A DNA stretch of 64,000 nucleotides from Phoenix dactylifera (taxonomy: Eukaryota; Streptophyta; Magnoliopsida; Arecales; Arecaceae), in NCBI RefSeq assembly GCF_009389715.1, contig NC_052405.1:8101194-8165193 (forward strand), in the 5' to 3' direction. Each line of letters begins with the position of its first letter. The first letter of the stretch is position 1. The translations under genes and the position numbers were made by a program. The notes below the pieces were generated by a model. It was not told where the DNA came from and made no database searches. It was given only the letters and a program-made list of their open reading frames with translations. Of the stretch, positions 12,812-26,100 are shown in pieces.

Positions 12812-14104
12812 TGGGATCCATGATAGTAGCTTTTCTGACTCTGTGGCCTTGTCGATTGGGACCTTCCCCTAAACCTATACTGAAAACTGTGACCTGCGCG
12901 CATTCCGAGACCAAACAGGCTTGAGGGTTCGCATGAGCAGAGGACAGCGTCCAATTCCAGCATGAATTGTATCAAATGGTTAGTTACCTATCGAGCTCTT
13001 TTCACCAATGTAGATCCCTCTTATATTATTCTAGCATAATCTTTAAATCGTCACCTCAAGTGTCAGTTTCATGAAATCCTCCTCTCATTTGTTCTAGCCA
13101 AACGATCGTCTATGTGATTATTTTAATCCTTGGAGTCGCCATGTTGGGTTGTAAGGCATTGCTTATCTAGCAGCGAAAATGGAGAATATACTTGTGAGAA
13201 TCAGCAGCATTTTCCCCTACCTTCTTTTAGTACAGCTATGAGTGAGGCTGAAGAAGCTGAACTGAAACAAAAAAGCACCAACCACCGATTTAAGAACGGT
13301 GGTACATAAGATGCATGGGAGACCATTTTACTATGAGAACTTGCCCTTTCGATTAGCTGTCTTCGCATGCATAAAAAGATCCAGTGCAGGCAGGAGCTTC
13401 TGTAGTTAGTAATGACACACGGTTCTGCCGAACCGGGAGAGATGTCCTCATGTTTGACCTTCCAGAGAGTAAGGGGCATGTTAACCAACTGTTGATAGTT
13501 CTTTGGTTTCCCCACCACCCCTTTTCTTTTTAAAGAAAAAGGAATAGGCGTTCGCTGCCTTCCCAGAATTACCTGTCTCGGACTCTCACGAAACCTCTCC
13601 AAAAAACAAGAACAGAAGCAAGCAAGAAAGAAATCCCTCGGAAATGGGACGCTGCAACCACTGAATCATAGCACGCTGTCGATAATTCTGGGTTACTCCG
13701 GTCGGAAAGGGGAAAACGCCCTGGCTCTCTTCAGAACTCTGCCGTAGACAAGTGTTCATAATTTTCGGGGCTAATCCCGCTGGGGTCATGTCTGGCGGCT
13801 TCACAGCATCATATTTAGTGTCAAATTGTGATTGTTTTCATTGGCTTGAAAAACATGCCAGGTGTGCCAAACAGAGATGAATAGCATAGCTTCAGACATC
13901 TTATCAACCGCTTAAATGGAGATTGTCAGGCACACCCTTCTTTAAATATACATATTACAGAAACGTCGGCCTCTCTAAGTCTGATACAAATGTTTGCAGG
14001 GAAAGAAAAGGCTTCAATCATAAAAGGAAATCCATTAGCAATGGACTGAAATTGACCTGTGCAAGCAAGTACATACTAAATGGTAGCTGATAGCTTCTTA
14101 CTCA
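12812..14104. other. Convergent 3' intergenic region between ACR3 and DnaJ genes
   Basis: The stop codons of the two convergent genes are 1.29 kb apart. The interval should hold the 3'UTR of ACR3 (about 12812-13100) and of the DnaJ gene (near 13860-14104). Reading frames at 13201-13602 and 13586-13804 on the minus strand are open but resemble no family. They fall where 3'UTR or spacer is expected, so I do not call them genes. Confidence 0.55.
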
Positions 14105-17100
14105 TCACTTGCTTTGGGGCTCAAAATCATCATCTACATCATATGCTGGATTACAAAGGCATCTAAAGAGCCTGCCAATACCCTAGAACATTAGCAAAAT
14201 AAAACTTCAGTCTGTGGAGGCATCTGCATTCATGATGTTTGCTAGATTACTAAAATTCTGGTCTGAGTGGATTTTCAAATAAAGTCTGCATTACCATGTA
14301 ACTGAGATATTGGAAACTAATGCACGAAATTAACCGTATCTGCAAAAAATTATAAAGTGGAGCAATTGCATAATTATAAAAATTAGCCATATACATGGTC
14401 AGTTGAACTGAGATATGGGTTAGGGGTATGGCACTGACACATATAGGAGACAGTCTAAGCACTACATTCTTTTTAGGCTTTAACAAAATAATAAAAAAAA
14501 TTATTAAAAAAAAACCGACATAGAGATTTAATCAATCAACTGAGGCTACAGAGAGAAATCCACAATTTGCAACTTTAATGGTACATTGAGAGGGGGAAGA
14601 TGAGGAAGATGAGAGGGCAAACGAAGTCCCCCCATTAAATAGATGCATAAGTATCCAGGCCTACTATTCGATCAACCCAGAGTCAAAAAATGCCATCTTT
14701 GGACACTTAACTAACCAAAAAGTTTTTGTGTACGATAATGCAAAGGAAATTAGTATGACTATCATGCCTTGAGAAGTTTAATTTCACATACCCAATAAAG
14801 ACGAGCGTAAGCTATGGAGGAATATGAAATTAAACATTGTACAGTGTAATAGAGAGGCAAAAATATGGAACATACACAAGCTTGCAGCATGCTCAGATGT
14901 GCGTATAGGTATGCATTCACTTGTCTATGCATGTATGTAAATGCATAAGCACGTATTTTAATTGTAAAAGATTATTTTGTTTTCGGCAATAGCTACATTC
15001 AAAACAAAAATAAATAAATAAATAAAATCACAAGGCTGATAAAGGTAATCTCAAGATATTTCTAGAAAATGTTTCAACCTCACCTACCCAGCTAACTGTA
15101 GGGTAGCATTTAAACATAAACCTTATCACTTGGCATGCAGGTGCCACCTGTTGGAACCCACATGTCAGGGAGAGGGTGTGCGATTAGATCTTGTCAAAAG
15201 TGCATATATTAAGTTTTGTTCTTAATTTTTCTTCGAGATAACATGGACTAGAAAAAACATAGTCTACAGCAAGTGAGAAACAATGGACCAAGGTTCGCCG
15301 TCTCGGTACGAAACCCGTACCGGTGCCACACTAGCACAATGTCGATACGGTATAGTACAGAATTTTTTGGCATACCGAGTGTTGGTACGCCACCCATATC
15401 GAATACCGATACCAAACCGGTATGGTACGCTTTGGTACCGTCCGATTTAGACCGGTACAGCATACTCGCAATGGACAAATCCAAACAAGTTCATATTTTA
15501 CTTTTTCAAATCTCAAATTTATCATGCAAAGGGCTCCCTTAAGTATCACCTTGAAGGAGATTTATAGACAGCATGTCCATGCAGTAGTTAACATGGAAAA
15601 TCCATATAAATCACTAATCCACATACCAGATAGAAAACAACACCAGCATTCAACCAGTTTCTCAAGGAGAAAAGAAAGAATGATAGAGCAGAGGAAATTA
15701 GAGAAGTCGGATACAAATGACTTGAAGGCAGCAGGCTGATTAGCAGGTAATTTTATAATATTTCAAGCCAGGTCATCAAATCAAGCCTATTCATGAATAT
15801 GATTTGCCAGACCTGGCCCATTGACATCACTGTAGCTTTCAGTCAAACCCTTTGAACGAACACGGTACTTCTCAAGTCCATACTACCTGATCTTGGCAAG
15901 TAAACATCCCTTTTAGATGGTATTAGGCCACATGAATCTTTAAAGGTTTCACCGTTCACCATATTTCTAGACCACCTGGTCAATACCTACCAAAGTGCAA
16001 GATCGATTTAAAGGTGCCTCTTTGTTTTCAAAAAAAAACCAGGGAGACCTATGCAGTGTAATAATTACCTAGGTCCAAATACTTGGGGATGCACCACCCA
16101 AAAAAATTAACATGAAAGCTCCACTTGTAAAGCAGAGGTGTAGCCCTTGGGGCAATGCCCCATTTACCGAAGTGCCTACTTACACGATAATGCAAATTAA
16201 TTTATGTTCTAGTATTTTAACATCAACTAATTGTTTGTTGTCACATGCTATACAATTTCTATTGATTTTGGGGGAGAAAATAGTTGATGTTTAATGTTTT
16301 TCTTCAGGTTGAGCAGTTAAACTAATATAGAAGCGTACTGTGCAGTTTAATAACGATTTATATGATTTTTGGGGAACCCTACTGGCAACTCCTACAATAA
16401 CTGAACATTACCTATTCAGTAGAAAGAAGAAGCTACTGATAACAGAAGTATGCCCTACACAAACATGACATGCCTACAGAGCATGAAGATGCATTAGATG
16501 GTACGAGGGGGAAAGGGGGGAATTAAGGCCTTCAGACTTGCCTGAGTAAGTAAAGGAGTCCGATATGAAAGCGTCCGTGGTAGATCCTCAACAGAACTAG
16601 CATCAGAACTGCTCTCACCGTCATCTGGAATGTTTTTCTGTTTTGATGTACCAGAAGGTAATGCATGTCTTTCTCCCTGTAAACATGAACATAGAATCTA
16701 AACATTAAATTTGTAAGTTCCATCCCAAAGATAGAACCATCATCAGCACCATAAATTAGGTGTTCTGCAAGAATTGAAAATTAAAACGACTTAACAATTT
16801 GCTCAACAGCCATACACAAGTATTTAGATATTCCAAGAAATCTAAGAACATCAAATGACACAGAACGGTAACAACAATCTCTTTAAACAGTGCTCTTTAG
16901 CCTAGATGTAGTTGATAATCACCAAACATGCATGGTCCAAGCCGCATGTGATGGCAATGAGTACTGGTGCAAGAAAGTAAATGTTTTAGAAGCACTTTAG
17001 GCAAAGAAGCACTTAGGTAAAATTTTGTAGAGACTAAAGAGGCAAGTACATTACTTTAGGTAGAAGATTCCCGCTGCTAAGTGAGAGACCAGAATGACTG

Positions 17101-20100
17101 CAATGATTCAAGGTAACAACCACAATGATTGGTGTTTCAGCCACGTTAAATAAACAAATAGCTGCATAGAAGGGATTCGAACTTATGATATCCAGCAACT
17201 TGTGCTTTGATACTACATTAATAAACTAGAAAGGGCATCACAATGTATGAGGCTCCCACCACTACGATATCTAGAGAAAATCAGATGATGTACATAGACT
17301 AACCCACATCTGCAGAGAAGTTATTTCCATTTTTCGAACTTATGACACCCAGGTCATGATGGAGCAACATTTCCATCGCACCAAGGCCCACCTTCTATGT
17401 TAATAAACAAAGTGACCCCAAAAGCTTAAGCTGATGAGGAATGGGTCAACATTATATAGTTCATTTAATTTTAGTAAATTTATCAAATAAAGTCACGGGT
17501 GACCATACATTTACATTTAAAACTAGATGAAATGTCTTGGTTCAAGATGTGTATGGTTTGAATCTCCAATGTGCATGATATCCAATTTTCAAGTGCTAGA
17601 GAAGCAGAGAATAGGGGTAGAGCTTAGTTAAATGAGGCACAATTACTACTTTAACGATTGATTGAACACTAATTATAATTTTGTTTTATTATATACTAAT
17701 ATAGGATATAAATGTTTTAAAAATTAATTAAATGTGTTGAATAATATTTACATTGATGCATAATTTCCTAGTTACAAGTTTGTTACATTTATAATTATCA
17801 CTAATGGGCCTCATGTTCAAAAAAGTTGTCTATTGTCTTACATAATATATAATAAAATTTCCGCTATATATAATTTGTCAAAATTAAATGTATCTCTCTT
17901 TGTTGGTACCTAGTACTAATAAATTATTGACCACTTAAACTTACAGCTCTTCATATGGATACACAAAAAAACAAGTAATTATGAGAGGCGAGCATAAGCA
18001 TTCGAGGCAGTATTGTAAGATAAATAGTACAATTTCACTCAGATGGTTTTATAACCATGAAAAAGAAAACATAATAGATTTTTAAATCGGTGATTTCTTT
18101 TTTAGAATGTTCTTTTTTCTTTAAAAAAAAAAGAAAGCACTAACCTACAAATATATTTGTGCTTTCTTAGAACAATTTCAATAAAAGATCTCTCATCCAT
18201 CTTTCTCCTTCAAGAAAAAAATAACAATTAAAAGAGAGAGAGAGAGAGAGAGAGACTTACTAGGATGGCTATTCCCATGGGGAAAGGAGAGAGGCACAAA
18301 ACCTATTAAAGGTTTGACAGCATTGTTGCAACAGTAGAGGACTTAGCGACTCATGGGACTAGAGAGTTCGACTTACAACTTTAAAAGCAGAGAAAGTAGG
18401 GAGATAAAGTATTTTTTTATTGGTTAACTACGAGAACAACCAAGACCTTAGCAAGAGAGAGATTCTTTTAGAAGAAATTTGAGAGAGATATTGACCGTTC
18501 AATGTGCATCAAGAATTAGAAGAGTTGGAGAGGGAAGGTGGCACCATGAATCACATAAAGTAAAATCCAAAATAAAAAGGCAAGATTTCAAATCATTATA
18601 ACAAATTTTCTTTATGTGGGAGCCCTTGGCACAATGGTGAGGTTGCTTCAATGACCTGGGTGTAACAAGATGGAAACAAGAAAACAACCTCCCTGTAGAC
18701 AGGGATAAGAATGCATCACTCTCCCCAAACCCCATAGTGGCAAGAGCCTCGTACACTGTGACACCCTATTTTTAATAACAACTTTCTTTAATACTTTTGC
18801 AAAGGGTAACCCCATAGTGGCAGGAGCCTTGTGCACTGTAACGCCCTATTTTTATAACATCTTTTCTTTGATACTTGGCAAAGGGTTTTCTAAAGGAAAT
18901 ATATTTGTGAAGGGTCTAGGTGGGGTTTGGCATAGGAAAATGGAATATAGAGAGGAGGGCATGTGACAAAGTGGAAATAGGAGAAAAGGCAGGGGGCAAG
19001 ACAAAACTCATAGATGTCAGAGCAAGGGTATACTCATGGCTTGTTAGCACTGCCCTTCCTAAGAATCATATATGAAATTTTTCTTGGAAAATATCCAAGC
19101 TTTAATAGTGCAAAAAGGGCTTTTCCTACCTATCACAACAAGAAAATTAACTTCATGTTCAAATATTTTTTGGATTAGCATAAAAGCCCTTTTATTCAAA
19201 GCTATTTTTGCATTTTGTATGAATTAAGTCTTTGATACTTTTCACCTACCATCTATGCCTAAGAATTAAAAAGAAAAAGTGGAAAGATTCAAGATCAAGC
19301 TGTTCTCCAAAAAATAAATGAAAAGCAAAAACCAATGTAGGATAAAGTACAAGAATGACCTTCAAAATGCCTTGATACACAGCACTCTTTAACTAAAAAT
19401 CATATATAAATCATGGGAAGCCCATTGGGCTAAAATCAAGCATAAACACATTCATAACATTGCAAAGGCCTAGATACATTCTTAAAGGATCATGAACAAG
19501 AAGAGAAATAGTAGAACGTATACCTCTAAATGCGAGGAAGAGAAAGATATAAGACAGATAAGAGAATAAAAAAGAAAGACAAGACAATAAATAGTGCACG
19601 TTTCTTCATCCGGTCATATAGTTTTATAAATCGGTATATGAGCTAGCACAATGCCCTCTAGGTATTTAAGTGACCAACTAGCCCATATAGAAAAGCCACT
19701 CACTAAAGGGAGACATACATATATTTCGTTAACTTATACTAAGTATAAAGCTCTTTGTAAAAGCTCAAATCCCCAAATTAGATGTCCAAATCACATCAAC
19801 ATACAAAGTGATATGGCGTAATCTAGAAAGATTCTCAAATGAGAGAACAAACCACATGAATATATCTCTATCTTAGTTCATGTGTTTATGGATGTATGTT
19901 GTGTTGTATTATCTGTGCAGGGAACATGAGTTAACTGTCTGAAGAATTATAGAGTACATGATGAGTAATCTAATTGGAAAATGTAAAATGATGTATAGAG
20001 TTATTGGCAAGTGCTAGAAACATGGACCTCAAATATTCATTTGCCTTTATTATAGAAAAATCCAAAATTTCTTGGACCAAGAATTAGTAAAAAGAATTAC

Positions 20101-23100
20101 AGAGAAAATATTCAAGTTTACTTTGTTGAGAAAGCAAACCACGGAGTTGAACAGCACAATTTGTAAGGCCGCATACTAAATGAATATCTTAACAATATCG
20201 AAATTAACTAATAAAGTAATAACCATCTCTAGAAACATATTATATGATCGTGTAAATCATTTAGCCACTGAAATTAAAGACAAAGGCACTTATAATACAT
20301 TAGGTGTTAAAATTCACATATATACTAGTAGCTAAAATTCAAACTATCACCTTTGTGTATATTATTTGCTAGTATTCCAAGATGGATTCAATAACACACA
20401 CAATTTTAGCAGTATTTGTAAAGATGAAATTCAAAACTCTAATTAAGCAATTGAGGTTGCCGACTGAAAAAGTTGGTAAAGTCTCTTATATTGATGCAAG
20501 AGACCTAGGTTTGATCCTGCCCTCGCCTCAACATGGAGCTGAGCTTGTATCTATCCTAGTTCTTCTTTTTCCTATTTGCTATTAAGATTTTGGCTTTTGC
20601 AATAAAAGATAAACACAATTCTTTGCGTAGCACCAAGAGATGGGAGAGGGGGTTTGCAAGCCTACAACATCCATGTGAATCAAGGTAGTGGAATAAGATT
20701 CATTAAAGGTTTCAAAGATTTTCAAGGGTAATGGACATTATCACGATAGTACTGGATGGTGAAACCATGGTTTCAAGTGCTGGAAATATAGTCCTAGCTC
20801 AGTCGGCGCACACCATACCGAGCTAGTGCTAGTATACAACACTAGTCAACATGACGTCTATTTAAATCTTCTTTTAATACTTTAATTTAAAAAGAGATCT
20901 TGAATTTTCTTTTTAGTGCATGGTGCACGAGACATGCCAACATGGCACATGTACTCTACTGACGGATAATTAGCACCCCCACCAGCATCAATACTTCAAC
21001 TTTTGTGAAACACAATAAATGTGGTTGGAATAAGGTTTGTTTGCTTTCATTGTTATTATGATTTCTTCAATGTCCACTTCAATTGAATGATGATTGTTAA
21101 CATGCATAGTATTACTATCTTAATAAAGAGAAATTATTAATGAAAGCACCAAAATGTTCTTTACCATGTAGTTGTAGCAATGGTTCATGCACTACTGCAA
21201 CCACCTACAAAGATGAGCCAAGGTCTGCAACCTCGGTACCGGGTACCATATCGGTACCTTATCGACTCGATATGATATGGTACGGTACACTTCTGTATCG
21301 AAATAGCTTTTTTACCCATTTTTTCAATTTTCATCTCTGTGTGTCTCGGTATGGGGCAATACGCACCTCGGTACGGGGCAGTACGCACCTTGGTATGGGG
21401 CAGTATAGGGCTTGCACTGACTTGAATGTGCGTTTTGTACCGATTTTCTCTTGGTACGATACAGTACACCCCATACCTGGCAATGCGGTAGACCTTGAGA
21501 TGAGCTGATACATATCCACGTGTTGTAACATGTCCACAAGTCATACTCGAAAATTCAAGACAAAAAATTATATATATTTAAACTAGTAGAGATGTACAAC
21601 AAAAAGGTATGGGGCAATACGGAAGACCTTGAGACGAGCCGATACATGTCCACATGTTGTAAAATGTCAACAAGTCATCCTCGGAAATTCAAGACATAAA
21701 AAATTATATTTATTTAAACTAGCAAAGATGTACAGCATAAACAAATCTGAGCATCTAAAACATGATAAAAAGCATGGAAAGAAGCCATGAAAAAGATTAT
21801 TCTCTTTACATTTAATAGTTTAACTTTTTGTAGTAGTTTCTAATATTTTATTATCTTATTTATTTTTTACAGATAAATGTCTAATTTCTGATTTCTTGAT
21901 CTTCACAATTTAGACTTTTTTATACATGACAAGATTTGACTCTCAACCCCATGTCCATGCATCAGCAACTTGAAGCAGGCAAAATAAAAGAACCTTATCC
22001 AAGAAAAATTAGCAAAGTTTATCAAGGCTAAAATCTATAGATAAATCAAATGGCAACAGCAAAAGTATAGATATTATCATTATACCTGAAAAACTTTTCC
22101 AAGAATTTTCAAAGCTAGTGCTCGGGCCCTAAGTTCCTCCTTCTTGACATTGCTTTCTTGCAATACCTATGAACCAATTTGACAAAGGCTGAGAAAATAA
22201 GTCTGCCAGCCATGTAAAGCAATAAAGAAGTGAAAATACAAGTTAAAGATTGAGCTACATTTCTCTTAATCAAGGTGTAAACAGATATGTGACTGATGGG
22301 AAAGAATTAAAAGGAGCAACAAGGTAATATGACTTTTAGATAAAATTCAAGTGGAAATTCAATTCAGTCCATTGCAAAGAAATCATCAACATTTCCACAT
22401 TTATAATTTATTTCTTTTTTCAAAAATAATAAATTGATGTCATGGAATCCATACATATAAAAATATCTAGATGAAAGACTACAAACAAACAGCTATAACC
22501 ATAACCATCCAGTTTCTCCCACCTATTTGGGGTCCACTTCATGGATCCTTATTCTCCAAAGTATTCCTTTTTAGAGCCACCTCTGATGTGACTCCAAGCT
22601 TCTCCATGTCTTTCCTCACAACCGCCATCCATGTTAAAAAAAGACAGTACAAACAAATATTTTTCAAAAAGATTTTTTGGCCTAGAAACAAAAGAGATGA
22701 TTGAGCCTGACTAACAATTTTCAGCAAAAGAGCTTTGTGAATGGAATAAGAGCAACAGATTTAATATGTCCAGTCCTATGGTCATTTGATATAAGATGGC
22801 ATCTAAGTGTGTGCTCTACTAAGAATATTTTGAGACAGTGCTTTTCCTGCTGCCTCACTCTATTTCATGTGAAGCTGTTAAGATGATGAATTTCCAACCA
22901 TACACTAACCTGGCATAAAAGTAGGAATTTTTAATTCATATGCCAGCCGTAGAGGTTTTATTTCATGATTGATTTATAAGGCATAGGAACACAGCAACAA
23001 ATCCTTTCAACATACCATTTGGCATACATGTAAAAGGGTTACTTCAATATCTACTACATTCAGTTTCCATAGTGAGTTCATCATCAAGTCCTTGTTCATC

Positions 23101-26100
23101 CGGATGTGTAACTCAATATCTTTCTCAGCACCACTGCCATCTTTGTTGATTTGGCGGCAGATGTCTTCTTGCAGCTGCAACAATTGTAAAGCACCTGGGC
23201 CAAATGTTTTTCCAGCAAAGTAGTCAATAATTAGGACAAAGTTCCAAAGTTATTACAGATTTGCATGAGAGAACACTTCAAAACTAAACCTTTTGCTGCT
23301 GTAATTTGTGACTTCCAAAAATGGCCTTTGTTTCGCACCCATTCAGTCAAAAATGGCACCCCTAAATACATGACCTTCTTGCCCAGCTCTTTTGCAGCCT
23401 GTCTTGCATAGACATAGCCAATGGTGTGTAGAATATCTACTCCAAAAGCTGTATTTGCAAAACAAGGAAGAAAAATTGAAGCTTGCCTCTATCATTTTGG
23501 GCTTTATATATGTATCACTTGTCATGTGTATTGTTTAAATATGAACAAACAAAATAGTACTTAAAATAGGGTTAATATAGTGACAGCAAAATAATATTGT
23601 GGAAAAGAAGTCCAGCATTCTAAAATTCTACAGAAATAAGCAGAGAGTTGAAACCAAGACCACCATAAACAATTAGATATGATAACATCAATTTTCTTCT
23701 CAAGCAAAACCACTTGATGACAGTACTCAGCCCAGATGAAAATGGTGAGGACTTGATGAAAAGTCAATCGTTGGCTTTAAAAAGAAAGGCTGGAACTGTG
23801 ATCTTGATTTGGTAAAGAGTTTCAAATTTGTGTGCGCGCATATATATAGCAAGAACATAAAACCAATCAGACCAAAAACCTTTACCATTTCATGCACATT
23901 ATAAATGTTTGGACTACAACCTGTGTTAGAAAGTCGCTTTGCTTCAGCTTCTGCATGATGAAAGAATCCCTCTTTGTTGCCGTGAACATACAGGTTAAGG
24001 AAATCTCTCAAAAACTTGGCAAGTTTTTCTTCCCTTTCTCTCTGTATAGCCTTAATGAAAATAAACAAAGAACTAAAATAAATTCAAATTTCAACTAGAA
24101 TACCTTTAGACTTAAATAATAAAAATTTAAAAGAGCTGCTTAGTTGGGGAGATTTTGAGTTCAAACCAATTTCTCCAACTAGAAAACAGCATGACACAAA
24201 AATGAACACAAAGTGCATATGCTGTCAATCACTTAAAACCTTGCATAAAAACTGGTGCTTTAGACAACATGTTTCTGGAAGAAAAATGGGAAGTGCAATG
24301 TCAGCTTAGCCAACGATAGCTTCTCTAAAGAATACATCACAGAAGGATGGCATATATATATGTATTCATCAATGATTGTGAAGAAATAGCCCAAAGGATT
24401 TAATTTATAATATTATGAATCTCATGAACAATTAAACTCTTATATCAATTGTCTAAAACTCATGGTGCTGGCAACAAGTTAATATTTGAAGTTTATTACA
24501 AGCTTCAGTCTTATCAATGTGCATAACACTATGGAAGATTCAAAATTGAGAATTCACACATATCATGATACACATCAACTAAAAACCCAAAAAAAGAAAA
24601 AAAAAGATGGGGAGAATTAACATCAAGTACAGTAATTGCTTGATTGTAGTTTAGAAGTATCAATAGCTGCTAAATTTTGGTTCATGTGTGTTCAAGATGT
24701 GAAGATCATGATCAATGGTGTGGCTTCTTGATTTGCATACCCAACATGAATTTTTAAGCTATAAAAACAAGTAACATCCATTATATGACAATTCAATTTG
24801 TATTTTAAATCTTTATTTATGTTGATGAATCTATAATCCCCATAACCACTTATCAAATTAATAATGCACACACCTATAATCATTTTTAAAATGAATTTTT
24901 AAAAAAGCAAAGAATTAAGGCCCAGTACCAATTTATGACCTATAAGATTGTGTCCAGCATTAGATCCTATCTATTGTCAAACTAGTTACAAAGATAAAAC
25001 CCTACCAAACTAACAATAGTTCATCTTAAATGGCTCAAAATCATGGCTTCATATATAAAATCATATAATTAAACTCGCTCAAGTCTATAATATGAATTTG
25101 ATCTAATTCCATCATTTCCAAATCAAGTCCCAATACGAACCCAAGAAATGTTGATGTTATGGTCATCAAAGATACAATTATTGGCATAATGTTAAGTAAT
25201 ACAGTTAAGTTGAGTAAGCATGCTTGACTATCTTGGGCATGGTTTTCCCTCATAATAAATTTATAAAAAGGAAAGAAAATGTTTACAGGTTGCCTTCATC
25301 ATGATCCCTTTTTTTGTAACAATTTTTTATACAATTCTTATGTTTTTGATTGAAGATGAGGTAGAACTTCCTACCTGATAGACACCCCTAGTGACAAACC
25401 TAGCATTTTTGGTATTACTATAGCTCCCTTTACCCTGTTTTCCTCCCCCACAATTGTAGTTTAACGGAGGTAAGGCTTGGCATGTGTTGGGCTGTGTGTG
25501 TGGGAGGGTGGGAGCTTAGGGCATGCAGGTAGATAAACAGGCAAGGGCAAATGGACACTAAACAGAGAACATATGTATAACCATGATTTCATTAATATTA
25601 ACATAATGTGATGGCGCAGCATACTGAAACTTGATTGACATATATGACTGAGTGAATCACATTGCAAACTGAACAATTCTGTGCATATCATAAGAGTAAT
25701 GAGCCATTAAATTCCTCAGCATGTGTTTGTTTATATCCATCTTTACCATCATCCAATCTAAATGGAATTCAGAGACAAGTAATAGCTGCTGGAAAGTTGA
25801 GGTGAATGATAAAGTACAGTTCTCAAGGGACTCAAAGGAGTAGAAGACATGCTAAGGTTAAAGGGAAATGTATTTAAGTACATAGCAACTCGTTAAACCA
25901 CATTTAGAGAAGACTGAGGAGTTAGAAACATATGGAGTTCACCAAAGAGCTAGAAACAACAGCTGATATCATTCGCATTTGGAGAATGCTGAAGAAAACA
26001 TACTGCTGATATCATTAGGAGAAGTGGGGTGTGTGCCTGTTGAAGAAAATTGCGAGCTATCGCAATTGATTGAGCATTTAACTTTAGAATGATGCATGAC

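Noticed and set aside
15248..15549. Overlapping 70-90-codon frames on both strands in GTAC copy B
   Set aside because: Openness on both strands follows from GTAC composition; similar frames occur in copies C and D.
17161..17220. Second primer-binding-like phrase ('gctttgatactac')
   Set aside because: Two or more mismatches to the iMet site and no LTR-like edge beside it.
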